A stretch of 64,000 bases of DNA from Streptomyces sp. NBC_01497 (GTDB taxonomy: Bacteria; Actinomycetota; Actinomycetes; Streptomycetales; Streptomycetaceae): assembly GCF_036250695.1 (NCBI RefSeq), contig NZ_CP109427.1:372001-436000 (forward strand), written 5' to 3'. The notes beneath the pieces were generated by a model that was not told the origin of the DNA, did no database searches, and saw nothing but the letters and a program-made list of their open reading frames with translations. Numbering within the stretch: the stretch's first letter is position 1; each line of letters starts with the position of its first letter. The position numbers and the translations under genes were made by a program. Of the stretch, positions 9,870-18,831 are shown in pieces.

Positions 9870-10153
9870 GTCTTCCAGTTCCTGCCGGACTCGACGGGCG
9901 GGCTGGAAGGCGCAGAGGCCGAGAATGCCGGGTGGTTCGGCCAGGCCGAGGCCGCCGTCGTCCACCCAGGTGGTGATGTCGGCCGCGGCGCCGGGGTCGC
10001 TGACCTGGCCGAGCCAGGCGGGGCGTCCGCCGGCTGTGCGGCCTTCGGCACAGGGCGGATGACGATGTCGTTGGCGCGTTCGCAGGCGTCGAGGCAGTCG
10101 GCGCGCCGGATCGTCGCGACATCGGCCAGCGCGGTGACAGGACCGGCGCCCAC
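9870..10153 (-). pseudogene. Frameshifted (2Fe-2S) ferredoxin-like gene fragment
   Basis: Read on the minus strand, 10153-10040 encodes a chain with IRRADCLDACERANDIVIRP. After a shift near 10045 the next frame gives AEGRTAGGRPAWLGQVSDPG, then ITTWVDDGGLGL and ILGLCAFQPARRVRQELED. Joined, these match the end of the small streptomycete (2Fe-2S) ferredoxin-like proteins, in which CLDACERANVVVVRP is followed by AGGRPVWLG. The N-terminal cysteine region was not found. Restoring one base at the CCT-GTGCC junction would reunite the frames. Confidence 0.65.
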
Positions 10154-10390
10154 CGCGCAGCGCCCCGTTCTCCGGGGAGCGCGCGACGCTCCCCTGCCGG
10201 ACGGCGCCCACCCCGTCATCTTTCGTGCACATCCCTGACCGGGAAGATCGCCGATTGCTTCGGAAACGCGTCGAGAAAGCCGTCCCCGCAAGGGAACGAA
10301 CACACTTGGCTCTCGTCCGGTGAACCGAAACCCCTGATACTTCCGTGTGAGCTACATGTGCGGCGATCCCATACGAGAAAGGTATATTCC

Positions 10391-11236
10391 GTGAATGCAC
10401 CCCTGCCACTGTCGGCGACCGAAGGATCCGAGGCCGAGGCCTTGTTCCAGTTCGAGACCGGCGCGCCCGAGGGCGCCCGCTCAGCGCTCGGCATGAACGC
10501 CACGCGTGTCGGCGACGCCGTGGTGCTGTCGATGCGGAACGACCCGACGCAGTTCTGGAGCAAGGCCCTTGGTTTCGGTCGTACCGCCCCGGTCACCTCA
10601 GGGATGATTGCCGAAGTGTGTGCCTTCTACCGGGCGGAAGGGACCCCTCAGGCCGTCCTTCAGCTCGCGCCCTCCGTGCTGCCTGAAGACTGGACCGAGA
10701 TCTGCGCCCGCGAAGGCATCACGGGCGGATCCTCATGGGTCAAGCTCGTCGCTGACGTGGACGAGGTGGTGGCCCGAGCCGACGACCCGGACCGGCGGCA
10801 GGCGGACGGCCTGCTTGCCGCCCCGGTCGAACCCGGTGAGGCCGACCGGTGGGCGTCGGTGATGATGCGGGGCTTCGGCATGCCTGAGGAGCACTACACC
10901 GAGATGGTCGCCGCCTCCGCGGTGCACCCCGACTGGTATCCCCACGCTGTCTGGCTGGACGGGGAGCTCGTGGGCACCGGGACCATGTACCGCAGTGGGG
11001 AATCAGCGCAGCTGTTCGCCGGCGCGGTGCTTGCGCACGCCCGTAACCGTGGCGGCCAGAGCGAACTGCTCGCCGCACGTGCACGGGTCGCGGGCACGCT
11101 GGGTTGCCGTCTGCTCGTTGCCGAGACCGGTACGGAGGCCGACGGCAGTCACAACCCCTCCCTCCACAACATGCTTCGCCTCGGCTTCCACGTGGCCTAC
11201 GAGCGGCGCAACTGGCTGTGGCAGCCGGCCACCTGA
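10391..11236 (+). CDS. GNAT family N-acetyltransferase
   Basis: A 281-residue protein starting GTG with GAGAAAGG seven bases upstream. The N-terminal half resembles a degenerate GNAT domain. The C-terminal half holds the acetyl-CoA fold: HAVWLDGELVGTGTMYRSGE, AGAVLAHARNRGGQSELLAARA (pyrophosphate-binding loop region) and a final NMLRLGFHVAYERRNWLW. It probably acetylates a small molecule or protein amine with acetyl-CoA; the substrate is unknown. It appears monocistronic. Confidence 0.85.
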   Translation: MNAPLPLSATEGSEAEALFQFETGAPEGARSALGMNATRVGDAVVLSMRNDPTQFWSKALGFGRTAPVTSGMIAEVCAFYRAEGTPQAVLQLAPSVLPEDWTEICAREGITGGSSWVKLVADVDEVVARADDPDRRQADGLLAAPVEPGEADRWASVMMRGFGMPEEHYTEMVAASAVHPDWYPHAVWLDGELVGTGTMYRSGESAQLFAGAVLAHARNRGGQSELLAARARVAGTLGCRLLVAETGTEADGSHNPSLHNMLRLGFHVAYERRNWLWQPAT

Positions 11237-11417
11237 ATTCGATCATCCAGCGACGGCCGGGGCAGGCGGCCCCACCGCAGCCGGGGGCGAGCGGGCCTGC
11301 TCACGCAGCGGCGTGAAGCCGATGTCCAGCTTCGAGTCGTACGCCTCGGGCCGTAGGCCGAGCGCGGGCGTGCCGTACCGGCCGAACCCGTCGTATGCGC
11401 GGTCGGGCGGGGCGCGA

Positions 11418-11600
11418 GAACCCCCTCCCGGTCCGCGACAGCGTCGATTGCTGCAGCCCTCCCCCGGCCATCGACAGCGTCTTCCGCATCGACCAGTGAG
11501 CAGCGTTCTCCTGCCCCGGCTCCAGCATCCTGGCCACCAGGTCAGCCACCTGGTCATCGCTCACCGCGCGGGGTGGCCGGCACGGCACAGCGTCCGCAGG
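11418..11600 (-). pseudogene. IS630-family transposase remnant
   Basis: The minus strand encodes PPRAVSDDQVADLVARMLEP followed by GQENAAHWSMRKTL and QQSTLSRTGRGF. This matches the second helix-turn-helix region of IS630 transposases, where a VSDEQVADLV..TLE..P.NATHWS pattern is usual. The frame breaks on both sides, the DDE catalytic domain is absent and no terminal repeats were found. It marks an old insertion upstream of rph. Confidence 0.65.
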
Positions 11601-11614
11601 ATCTGACGAAAGGT

Positions 11615-11650
11615 GTGCTCCCTGCCCCACCTGCCCGGAGCAGGGAGCAC
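11615..11650. repeat. Inverted repeat, 11-bp arms
   Basis: GTGCTCCCTGC (11615-11625) is perfectly complementary to GCAGGGAGCAC (11640-11650) across a 14-base loop. No gene end lies close by on the plus strand, so this may be a leftover terminator of a decayed gene. Confidence 0.45.
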
Positions 11651-12159
11651 GCGTGTCTCCGGACGGAACGACGACTCCGTCAGAATGCGAACCGCTCGTA
11701 GCCCAGGGAGGTGCAGCCGTGGACGCCAGAGTGGATCTGGCCGATGGTTGCCGTCCCGACGGCATCGGAGCGCTTGGCCCGCAGCCGACGTCATTGCGCG
11801 GATAGCGAGCTTCGGAGGGCTTCAGCCGCGTCGACCATCGGCTGTCGGCTGTCGGCTGTCCGCTGTCGGGCCCCCAGATTCGCAACCCGCCCCGCCCGCC
11901 ATTCGAGCAGCGGTGAACGTCGAGCGTTCGCTCGGTGGGCTGGGCACAGCACTCGCGTGGCGCGACATCCTTCAGGGGACGACGGCGCGCTCAACAGCGA
12001 TGGGCCCTGGCGGCAAGGGCAGGGCAGGAACTGCTGGTTCCGGCAGCCGTATCTGCAGGCCGAGGGGACCTCGGGCCGGGTGAACGACACCTACGGCCCT
12101 ACGCGGCGCCCGCCGCTGTGCGAGAAACGTGTTGGTCCCCGAGGGCGGCAAAAGACAAA

Positions 12160-12183
12160 GGCAAGGAGGTCTCTCTCCTTGCC
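12160..12183. other. Stem-loop just upstream of the RAE
   Basis: GGCAAGGAG pairs with CTCCTTGCC around the loop GTCTCT. It stands 23 bases before the RAE, so it may be an upstream terminator or a second protein-binding dyad. Confidence 0.45.
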
Positions 12184-12206
12184 ACTCTTAACTTATAGCG
12201 CGTCGG

Positions 12207-12225
12207 GGGGCTTGCGGCAAGACCC
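12207..12225 (+). promoter_or_regulatory. Rifamycin-associated element (RAE)
   Basis: The 19-base sequence GGGGCTTGCGGCAAGACCC is a near-perfect inverted repeat and agrees with the RAE described upstream of rifamycin-inactivating genes in actinomycetes, as I recall that consensus. An AT-rich stretch (TTAACTTATAG) lies just before it, suitable for a promoter. It should make rph rifamycin-inducible. Confidence 0.8.
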
Positions 12226-12514
12226 AGGTGGTACCGCACAATCGTCGGCCGAGGCCACAACCTGCGGAAATGAGGGCACGACGTGCGGGTGTTGTTGTCG
12301 ACGTACGGGGGGCGCGGTGACGTCGAGACAGGGGTGGGACCGGCAGTGCGGCTACGGCCGGCCGATCTGCGGAGAGAAGGCCACCGGAGATGAGGACGTA
12401 CCCGAGAAGAGGTTCGACACGAGGCACAACACGAGGACCGGCAGAACTGGCACCGCCCGTGACGCGGTCGGCCGGTGCAGTGCGACGGAGCACGACTGCC
12501 TCGGAGGTGTCGCC

Positions 12515-15112
12515 ATGAGTGAGCAATACGTGTTGCACCTTCAGGAGGTCGACGAGACGCAGATCGCGGTCGTCGGCGGCAAGGGCGCCCACCTGGGCGG
12601 GCTGTCGCGGATCGACGGCATCCGCGTACCGGGCGGCTTCTGCGTGACGACGGACGCGTTCCGGATGATCATGGCGCAAGCGCCGTCGATCGATGATCGG
12701 CTCGACCAGCTGTCGCGGCTGCGCCCGGACGACCGGGGACCGATCCGCCTGCTCAGCGCGGAGATCCGCCGGGCCATCGAAGAGATCACGATCCCCGACG
12801 CTATGGCAGCGGCGATCACCGGCGCGCTCGCCCAAGTCGGCGAGCAGGCGGCCTACGCCGTCCGATCGAGCGCTACAGCGGAGGATCTGCCGACGGCCTC
12901 GTTCGCCGGCCAGCAGGACACCTACCTGAACGTCGTGGGGCCGGCAGCGATCCTCCGGCACATCAGCAGGTGCTGGGCCTCGCTGTTCACCGAGCGGGCC
13001 GTGACCTACCGCCGGCGCAACGGCGTCGACGACCGTACGGTCCAGATGGCCGTGGTCGTGCAGCAGATGGTCTTCCCGCATGCGGCCGGCGTCCTGTTCA
13101 CGGCCGACCCCGTCACGGGCAACCGGCAGACCGCCGTCGTGGACGCCGGCTTCGGCCTCGGCGAGGCCCTGGTCTCCGGGCTGGTGAACCCGGACGTCTT
13201 CACGGTGCGACACGGCGAAGTCGTGGCCAAGGCGATCGCCGCCAAAGCGCGCGCCATGTGCGCGCTGCCGGCCGGCGGTACGCGGGAAGTGCCGATCGAC
13301 TCGCAGCGGCAGGAGCAGCCGGCCCTGACGGATGCGCAGGCCGTGCGGCTCGTGCAACTCGGGCGCCGGATCGAAGCGCACTTCGGCTGCCCTCAGGACA
13401 TCGAATGGTGCCTGGCCGATGATGACTTCCACATCGTGCAGAGCCGGCCGATCACGACGCTGTTCCCCGTCCCCGAGTCCGGCGACCAGGAGAACCACGT
13501 CTACGTCTCCGTCGGCCACGGGCAGATGATGACCGACCCGATGAAGCCGCTGGGCGTTTCCGTGTGGCAGCTGACGGCCATGGCGCCGATGCACGAGGCC
13601 GGCGGACGGCTGTTCGTCGACGTCACTCGTCGTTTGGCCTCGCCTGCGAGCCGCGCCGGCCTCCTGGACGCCATGGGCAGAGGTGATCCGCTGGTCAGGG
13701 ACGCACTGCAGACCGTCCTGGACCGCGAGGATTTCGTCCCGTCCCTCCCGGACACGTCTGCGGGCGGGCCGCCGGCCGGCGGTGCGCCCGTGCCGGTGGA
13801 GACCGATCCGGCCATCGTCACTGAGCTGATCGAGCGCAGTCGGGCGTCCCTCGCCGCCTTGGAGAGTGGCATCCGGACGAAGAGGGGAGCGGCGCTGTTC
13901 GACTTTCTGCTGGAGGCCTTCGAGGAGCACAGGCGGGTCCTCAGCGATCCGCTCAGCCTCAAGGCGATCATGGCGGGAATGGAGGCCACCTGGTGGCTCA
14001 ACGACACGCTGCGGGAGTGGCTGGGCGAGAAGAACGCGGCCGACACGCTCACCCTGTCCGCTCCCGACAACGTCACGTCGGAGATGGGACTGGCGCTGCT
14101 CGACGTCGCCGATGTGATCCGCCGGCATCCGGACGTGGTGGCGTTCCTTCAGGGTGTCGAGGACGAGAGCTTCCTGGCCGCGTTGCCGAAGCTCACGGGC
14201 GGGACCGAAGCGCGCGACGCCATCGATGCCTACCTCGACCGCTACGGCATGCGCTGCGCCGGCGAGATCGACATCACGAGGCCGCGTTGGCGTGAGCGCC
14301 CCAGCACGCTCGTGCCCGTGATCCTCGACAACGTCAGGAATTTCGAGCCTGGTGCCGCCGAGCGCCGCTTCGAGCACGGACGGCAGCTGGCACGGAAGAA
14401 GGAACAGGACGTGCTGTCACGCCTGCGGTCTCTGCCGGACGGGGACCGGAAAGCCGACGAGGCCAAGCGGATGATCGACCGGGTCAGGACCTTCATCGGT
14501 TACCGGGAGTACCCGAAGTACGGGATCGTCAGCCGTTACTTCGTCTACAAGCGGGCCCTGCTGGAAGAGGCCGAGCGCCTCGTGCAGGCGGACGTACTTT
14601 CTGCGAGGGAGGACGTCTTCTACCTCACGCTCCAGGAGTTCCAAGACGTCGTGCGCTCGCACCAGGTGGATGACCGGCTCATCCAGCAGCGCAAGGAGGC
14701 CTTCCGGGCGTACCACGCGCTCACACCGCCCCGGGTCCTCACATCGGACGGCGAGGCCCTCACCGGGGCGTACCGGCGCGACGACGTGCCGGCCGGCGCC
14801 CTGATCGGCTTGCCGGTTTCCGCCGGGACCATCGAGGGCAGGGCCCGCGTCATCGTCGATATGGCGGAGGCCGATCTGGAGGCGGGTGACATCCTGGTCA
14901 CGGTGTACACGGACCCCAGTTGGTCGCCCCTGTTCGTCGGAATCAAGGGTCTGGTGACGGAAGTGGGCGGGCTGATGACCCATGGCTCAGTGATCGCCCG
15001 GGAGTACGGCCTGCCGGCCGTCGTGGGCGTGGAGCAGGCCACCCGGCTGATCCGGGACGGACAGCGGATCCGTGTGTACGGAAGCGACGGGTACGTCGAG
15101 ATCCTGCCCTGA
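12515..15112 (+). CDS. rph: Rifampin phosphotransferase (rifamycin-inactivating)
   Basis: An 865-residue three-domain enzyme that transfers the beta-phosphate of ATP to the C21 hydroxyl of rifamycins, giving resistance. ATG 12515 is set by GGAGGT six bases upstream. Residues about 1-320 are the ATP-grasp domain (VVGGKGAHLGGLSRI, YAVRSSATAEDLPTASFAGQ, GVLFTADPVTGNRQTAVVDA). The middle is the rifamycin-binding domain (VGHGQMMTDPMKPLG, RTFIGYREYPKYG). The end is the swivelling histidine domain with GGLMTHGSVIAREYGLPAVVG, catalytic His near residue 823. Length and motifs match Rph rather than PEP synthase. A RAE lies upstream and a strong terminator follows. Confidence 0.95.
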   Translation: MSEQYVLHLQEVDETQIAVVGGKGAHLGGLSRIDGIRVPGGFCVTTDAFRMIMAQAPSIDDRLDQLSRLRPDDRGPIRLLSAEIRRAIEEITIPDAMAAAITGALAQVGEQAAYAVRSSATAEDLPTASFAGQQDTYLNVVGPAAILRHISRCWASLFTERAVTYRRRNGVDDRTVQMAVVVQQMVFPHAAGVLFTADPVTGNRQTAVVDAGFGLGEALVSGLVNPDVFTVRHGEVVAKAIAAKARAMCALPAGGTREVPIDSQRQEQPALTDAQAVRLVQLGRRIEAHFGCPQDIEWCLADDDFHIVQSRPITTLFPVPESGDQENHVYVSVGHGQMMTDPMKPLGVSVWQLTAMAPMHEAGGRLFVDVTRRLASPASRAGLLDAMGRGDPLVRDALQTVLDREDFVPSLPDTSAGGPPAGGAPVPVETDPAIVTELIERSRASLAALESGIRTKRGAALFDFLLEAFEEHRRVLSDPLSLKAIMAGMEATWWLNDTLREWLGEKNAADTLTLSAPDNVTSEMGLALLDVADVIRRHPDVVAFLQGVEDESFLAALPKLTGGTEARDAIDAYLDRYGMRCAGEIDITRPRWRERPSTLVPVILDNVRNFEPGAAERRFEHGRQLARKKEQDVLSRLRSLPDGDRKADEAKRMIDRVRTFIGYREYPKYGIVSRYFVYKRALLEEAERLVQADVLSAREDVFYLTLQEFQDVVRSHQVDDRLIQQRKEAFRAYHALTPPRVLTSDGEALTGAYRRDDVPAGALIGLPVSAGTIEGRARVIVDMAEADLEAGDILVTVYTDPSWSPLFVGIKGLVTEVGGLMTHGSVIAREYGLPAVVGVEQATRLIRDGQRIRVYGSDGYVEILP

Positions 15113-15115
15113 GCG

Positions 15116-15158
15116 ATCCGTACCGTGGCCTCTCTGCGGGGCCGGCCACGGTGCGGAT
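15116..15158. terminator. rph terminator
   Basis: A 15-base arm (15116-15130) pairs with 15144-15158 with a single mismatch; the core is ACCGTGGCC/GGCCACGGT. It begins four bases after the rph stop codon. Confidence 0.8.
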
Positions 15159-15600
15159 CATGCGGCGCTGGTGCGGGCCATCGTCGACCCACTTGCGGGG
15201 ACCGGCGAACTCAGGGGGGCGCACCCGACGTCGTCGAGGAAGGCGTTCGTACCACCCGCACCCCTGCCGCGGCAGGGGTGCTCACCGCCGCCATCGACCG
15301 CTGATGGGGCGACATGTTCTCGACTGGCAACGACGTTACGTGACCGCTGCGCGCGGAACCGATGCTGCTACGAACATGGTCCGTGACTGCCGGTTCAGCA
15401 GCCTCGGCCATGATTCGCCGCCCTTCGCTACCGCTGCCGGTGCGGTATCAGGCGGAATTCTTGTCGCCAACGGGATTTCCCCCGTGCGCCACTGTGGATA
15501 TGGTGCCGACTTCGCGTGCCGGACACCATGCGCCCCTGGCGTCTGGTGATCACGCAAAGCTCGCTGGCGAGGACTACGGCCGGAGTCGTGGGGGACTCGG
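15159..15600. other. Gene-poor stretch with a 24-bp palindrome
   Basis: No supportable gene. Positions 15258-15281 form the perfect palindrome GCACCCCTGCC-GC-GGCAGGGGTGC, which could be a second terminator or a protein-binding site. Confidence 0.45.
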
Positions 15601-15813
15601 TCAGTGTGGGCGATTCCGCCACTCCTGGACCAAGGAGTCCGCATCGATATCGCTTGTTTCCTCCTCAACGCCTCCGAGACTGGTACCTCCGCCCTTGTCC
15701 TGCCAATACTCAAGCATTTCTTTCCGCTGCTGCTTGGACTGCTTTTCAACCCAGCTTCGATTGTCCGGCGACATTCGGTCCATGATCTTTTCCAACGCGT
15801 CATCGGATGACAT
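15601..15813 (-). CDS. Small acidic/basic helical protein of unknown function
   Basis: A 70-residue protein starting MSSDDALEKIMDRMSPDNRS, with GAGGAGG well placed before the ATG at 15813. The middle (WVEKQSKQQRKEMLEYWQDK) is charged and helical; the tail is acidic (EEETSDIDADSLVQEWRNR). It has no signal peptide or membrane segment. I do not recognise the family. The lower GC content of the gene compared with its neighbours and its isolated position suggest acquired DNA. A DNA- or protein-binding accessory factor is possible, but nothing proves it. Confidence 0.65.
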   Translation of the reverse strand: MSSDDALEKIMDRMSPDNRSWVEKQSKQQRKEMLEYWQDKGGGTSLGGVEEETSDIDADSLVQEWRNRPH

Positions 15814-16504
15814 GAATTCCTCCTCGTTTGGAGAACTCTTTTCAGCCGGCCGGCCCGCTGCGTCACGGCCAGGCCGTGTATCAGCCGAACGTCGACTCCG
15901 CAGACTCGGCACACTTCTTCTGCTCCCGCTGCGCGAGGGCCGGCCCGAGACCGGACCACGTCACGGGCCGTATGCCGACCCTGTCTGCCGTGTCGGCGCC
16001 GGCTGGCTCATCGACGTCACCCACGAAGCGACCCTCAGCCCCTGCGTCATACAGGCATCGACGAAAGCATGATCGCTGCGCAGACCCTTGTCGTGCTGAG
16101 TTCGACCAGCCATGACTCTCCCGGGAAACCGACAACAGTCCTACTACCGTCACGCGGAAGCCGCACAGTCGCATCCTGGAACCACTCAGACCCGCTGCTC
16201 TGGAGAAAAAAGACCGTCCACCACGTGGTATGCGGCTACTCACAGTCCGGTAGCGCGGCGTAGGGCGACACGACAAGGCCACGAGGTCTCGTCCATCGCC
16301 AGGCCTGCCGCGTGAGCCAACTGCCCCGATCGCGACGCGCCCTCATCGTCACCGCTGGAGCCGCGCGGGACGGCCGGCGCGGATGGCCGCGCGGAATCCG
16401 GGCCGATCCGGTTCGCGCAGGGGGGGTTCGCAACCGTTTCGGCGGTCGCCAGGGCCGGTCCGCGGCGGGACCCGTGGAACGGGATGGGCCCGTCGATGGA
16501 AGGG
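15814..16504. other. Gene-poor stretch between the small gene and arsR
   Basis: No gene can be supported. Frames on both strands have several interruptions and mixed composition, so this may be eroded coding DNA of unknown origin. Confidence 0.4.
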
Positions 16505-16897
16505 TCACGCCGTGAGGGCATCCGCCTCGCGTGCCGGCGTCGCCGAACGATAGGCGGGCTCAGGCAGCGACTTGGGCGCCTGCGCGATGACGACATCGAG
16601 CAAGCCCGGGAAGCGAGCATCGAGGTCTTCCCGGCGCAGGCGATTCAGCCGCCGGGTCCCTTCGTCGCGCTGGCGGATCACACCGGCTTCCCGGAGCACC
16701 TTGAAGTGGCCGCTCTGGGTCGATCTGCTGACCGGAAGCGCGAAGCTCACGCACGCTGGTTCGGCACTCTGCCCGACCTCGGCGAGGCGACCGACGATGG
16801 CCAGCCGCAACGGATCGGCGAGCGCGGCCAGTACAGCGGTGAAATCCAACTGGTCACGCTCGGGGTGGACGAGTTCATTCGCTGTGCGGCTGGCCAT
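16505..16897 (-). CDS. ArsR family winged-helix repressor
   Basis: A 130-residue repressor. Residues 15-85 form the ArsR fold (VLAALADPLRLAIVGRLAEV, then ALPVSRSTQSGHFKVLREAGVIRQRDEG). No CxC metal site is visible apart from a single Cys in EPACVSF, so it is not an obvious metal sensor. The start is ATG 16897 (MASRTANELVHPERDQ), as in homologues. A longer frame begins at 16945 inside the operator palindromes. It is divergent from the MFS transporter gene, the usual target of such repressors. Confidence 0.85.
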   Translation of the reverse strand: MASRTANELVHPERDQLDFTAVLAALADPLRLAIVGRLAEVGQSAEPACVSFALPVSRSTQSGHFKVLREAGVIRQRDEGTRRLNRLRREDLDARFPGLLDVVIAQAPKSLPEPAYRSATPAREADALTA

Positions 16898-16920
16898 CTC
16901 CCCATCATACCCGGCATGTG

Positions 16921-16964
16921 TTCGGATGTTCCGAACATCTTCCATGTTCGACCATCCTGAACAT
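16921..16964. promoter_or_regulatory. Palindromic operator cluster between arsR and the MFS gene
   Basis: Three nested dyads use the same half-site. TTCGGA-TGT-TCCGAA starts at 16921, ATGTTC-C-GAACAT is at 16926-16938, and ATGTTC-N9-GAACAT is at 16944-16964. The block lies between the divergent ArsR and MFS starts, so it should be the repressor's binding site. Confidence 0.75.
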
Positions 16965-18002
16965 ATATGGAGAGATGACAGATGGTGTTCCAGAAACTAC
17001 GATCCGCACCCAGCTGGGCCACGTTGATCGCCTGCTGTGCGGCCCAGTTCATGGTCATCCTGGATGTGACCATCGTGAACGTCGCCGTGCCCCAGATGCG
17101 TGACGACCTCGGGCTCGGCGCCAACGGAGGCAGTGGGTCATCAACGCCTACACCCTCACCTTCGCCGGTTTCCTGATGCTGGGCGGACGAGCCGCCGATC
17201 TGTGGGGCCGCCGGCGGATCTTCCTGACCGGCCTGGCCCTGTTCACCGTCTGCAGCCTGATAGGAGGCCTGGCACAGAGCGGAGCCTGGCTCATCACAGC
17301 TCGCGCGGGGCAGGGCATCGGCGGTGCCATCCTCGCGCCGGCCAGCCTCTCCCTCCTGACGACCCGCTTCACCGACCCGTACGAGCGGCGCAAGGCACTC
17401 GGCGCCTGGCCCATCACCTCCGCCAGCGGCGCGGCCCTCGGAGTCCTGGCGGGCGGCATCCTCACCGATCTGCTGAACTGGCGTTGGGTTCTCTTCGTCA
17501 ACGTCCCCATCGGGGCCGCGGTGGTGGCCCTGACACTGCTGGCGCTGGCCGAATCGCGTCTGGACGGGGCGAGGCCGCGACTCGATGTCTTGGGCGCCCT
17601 GACCGTCAGCTCGGGCCTGGCGGTCCTCGTCTACGGAATCGTCGGCACCACCAGTCATCCTTGGGGTTCGGCGCGGACCCTGACCACGCTGGCCGTCGGC
17701 GTCGCGCTGCTCACCGCGTTCGCGATCACCGAGATCTACTTCGCCAGAAGCCCGCTCGTACCCTTCTCCGTCTTCAAACGGCGCTCGCTCGCCGTCGTGA
17801 ACGCGGTGACCGTATCGATCGGCGCGGCCAATTTCGGTGCCTACTACTTCTTGTCCCTCTACCTCCAGCAGGTCGAGAAATACTCCCCCTGCAGGCCGGA
17901 CTGGATTTCCTGCCCGTGGGCCTCAGCGCCTTCACCGGCGCACCGGTCGGCACCCGACTGGTGGTGAGCCTGGGAGTCCGGAACCAGCTCATTGAGGCTT
18001 TT

Positions 18003-18773
18003 TCAACCTGCGGTTGAGCTGGCGTGATGCAGGGTGAGTACGGCCTGGACGAGGCCGGTGATGCGAGTGGTCGAGCAGCGAAGTTTGCGGAGTAGTCGCC
18101 AGGACTTGAGGGTGGCCATGGCTTGCTCGACGAGGGCTCGGATCTTGGCCTGAGATCGGTTCACGGCCTGCTGACCGGCGGAGAGAGCCTCCCATCGGCC
18201 GCGGAAGGGGACCCGGATCGTGCCGCCGGCGCCTTGGTAGCCCTTGTCCGCCCAGCAGGGGAGGTGGGCCTGGTCAAGAGCATCGATGATGCCGTGTTCC
18301 CGGGCTGCGCGAACGTCGTGGACGGCCCCAGGCAGTGCCGGCGAGGCCCACAGCAGCCGGCCGAACGGGTCGGCGATGACCTGCACGTTCATGCCGTGTC
18401 TCTTGTGCTTGCCGGAGTAGTAGGGCCGGTCGGCAGCGATCCGGTCGATGGGCAGGAGAGTCCCGTCGAGCAGGACGTAAGCCTTCGTCGATGCGGCTTG
18501 GACAGCCTCGTCGAGGGTCGGTGCGAGGGCGGCCAGGAGGTCGACGGCCTCGCTGATGTAGCGGTAGACCGTGCTCGTCCCAATCTCGAAACCCGCTGCG
18601 AGCTGGGCGTACGTAGTCCCGTTGCGCAGATGCGCCAACACCAGCAGAGCTTGACGGCCGACCGATAGCCGGCGCCAGCGGCTTCCGATCCGGCGACGGT
18701 GTTCGCGCAGACGAGTGGCGAGGTACGTCAAGGACCGACTGGACACGTCCAGCCCGCACCGGTAGACAAGCAC
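18003..18773 (-). CDS. IS5-family transposase
   Basis: A 256-residue transposase starting GTG at 18773. The N-terminal third is an HTH_Tnp_4-type DNA-binding region (LLVLAHLRNGTTYAQLAAGF, EIGTSTVYRYISEAVDLL). The catalytic DDE_Tnp_4 domain shows YVLLDGTLLPIDR (first Asp), PGAVHDVRAARE (second Asp) and IRALVEQAMATLKSW (Glu). The frame is unbroken from terminus to terminus, so the element may still be active. Family length is normal. Confidence 0.9.
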   Translation of the reverse strand: MLVYRCGLDVSSRSLTYLATRLREHRRRIGSRWRRLSVGRQALLVLAHLRNGTTYAQLAAGFEIGTSTVYRYISEAVDLLAALAPTLDEAVQAASTKAYVLLDGTLLPIDRIAADRPYYSGKHKRHGMNVQVIADPFGRLLWASPALPGAVHDVRAAREHGIIDALDQAHLPCWADKGYQGAGGTIRVPFRGRWEALSAGQQAVNRSQAKIRALVEQAMATLKSWRLLRKLRCSTTRITGLVQAVLTLHHASSTAG

Positions 18774-18776
18774 GTG

Positions 18777-18831
18777 AAGCCTCTGGTGGGTATCGGGTGA
18801 TCTTGGTCGTGAACCCGTCTACCAGAGGCTT
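18777..18831. repeat. 11-bp inverted repeat inside the right end of the IS
   Basis: AAGCCTCTGGT (18777-18787) is perfectly complementary to ACCAGAGGCTT (18821-18831). The dyad covers the region just upstream of the transposase start. It may fold in read-through RNA and shield the transposase start, a known way IS elements limit expression from outside promoters. Confidence 0.55.

Larger units (their letters stand above)
11651..12514. other. Long gene-poor leader region upstream of rph
   Basis: Open frames here are arginine-rich and unconvincing. The region holds four tandem copies of the 7-mer GCTGTCG/C at 11841-11868, a 9-bp stem-loop at 12160-12183, the RAE at 12207-12225 and the rph ribosome-binding site GGAGGT at 12503-12508. 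Transcription of rph is presumably started near the RAE, giving a leader of about 290 bases. Confidence 0.5.

Noticed and set aside
7409..10303. 964-residue minus-strand frame
   Set aside because: It is mostly the antisense of the LRV-repeat gene. Only the part at 10040-10153 resembles a family, and that is treated as a separate relic.
11711..12514. N-terminal extension of rph by 268 residues
   Set aside because: The extension has no similarity to Rph and crosses the RAE; the proper start follows GGAGGT at 12515.
12188..14377. 729-residue minus-strand frame opposite rph
   Set aside because: It is antisense to a confidently identified rph gene and has no recognisable protein features.
12515..15112. 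Phosphoenolpyruvate synthase
   Set aside because: Domain order and the MMTDPMKPLG and YREYPKYG signatures are those of Rph, and a RAE lies upstream.
15116..15281. CRISPR or repeat array after rph
   Set aside because: There are only two unrelated palindromes and no repeat-spacer pattern; one is the terminator.
18777..18782. Right end of the IS at AAGCCTC near 18782
   Set aside because: Only seven bases match the left end there. The copy ending at 18885 matches 15 of 19 bases and leaves the MFS sequence resuming directly after it.
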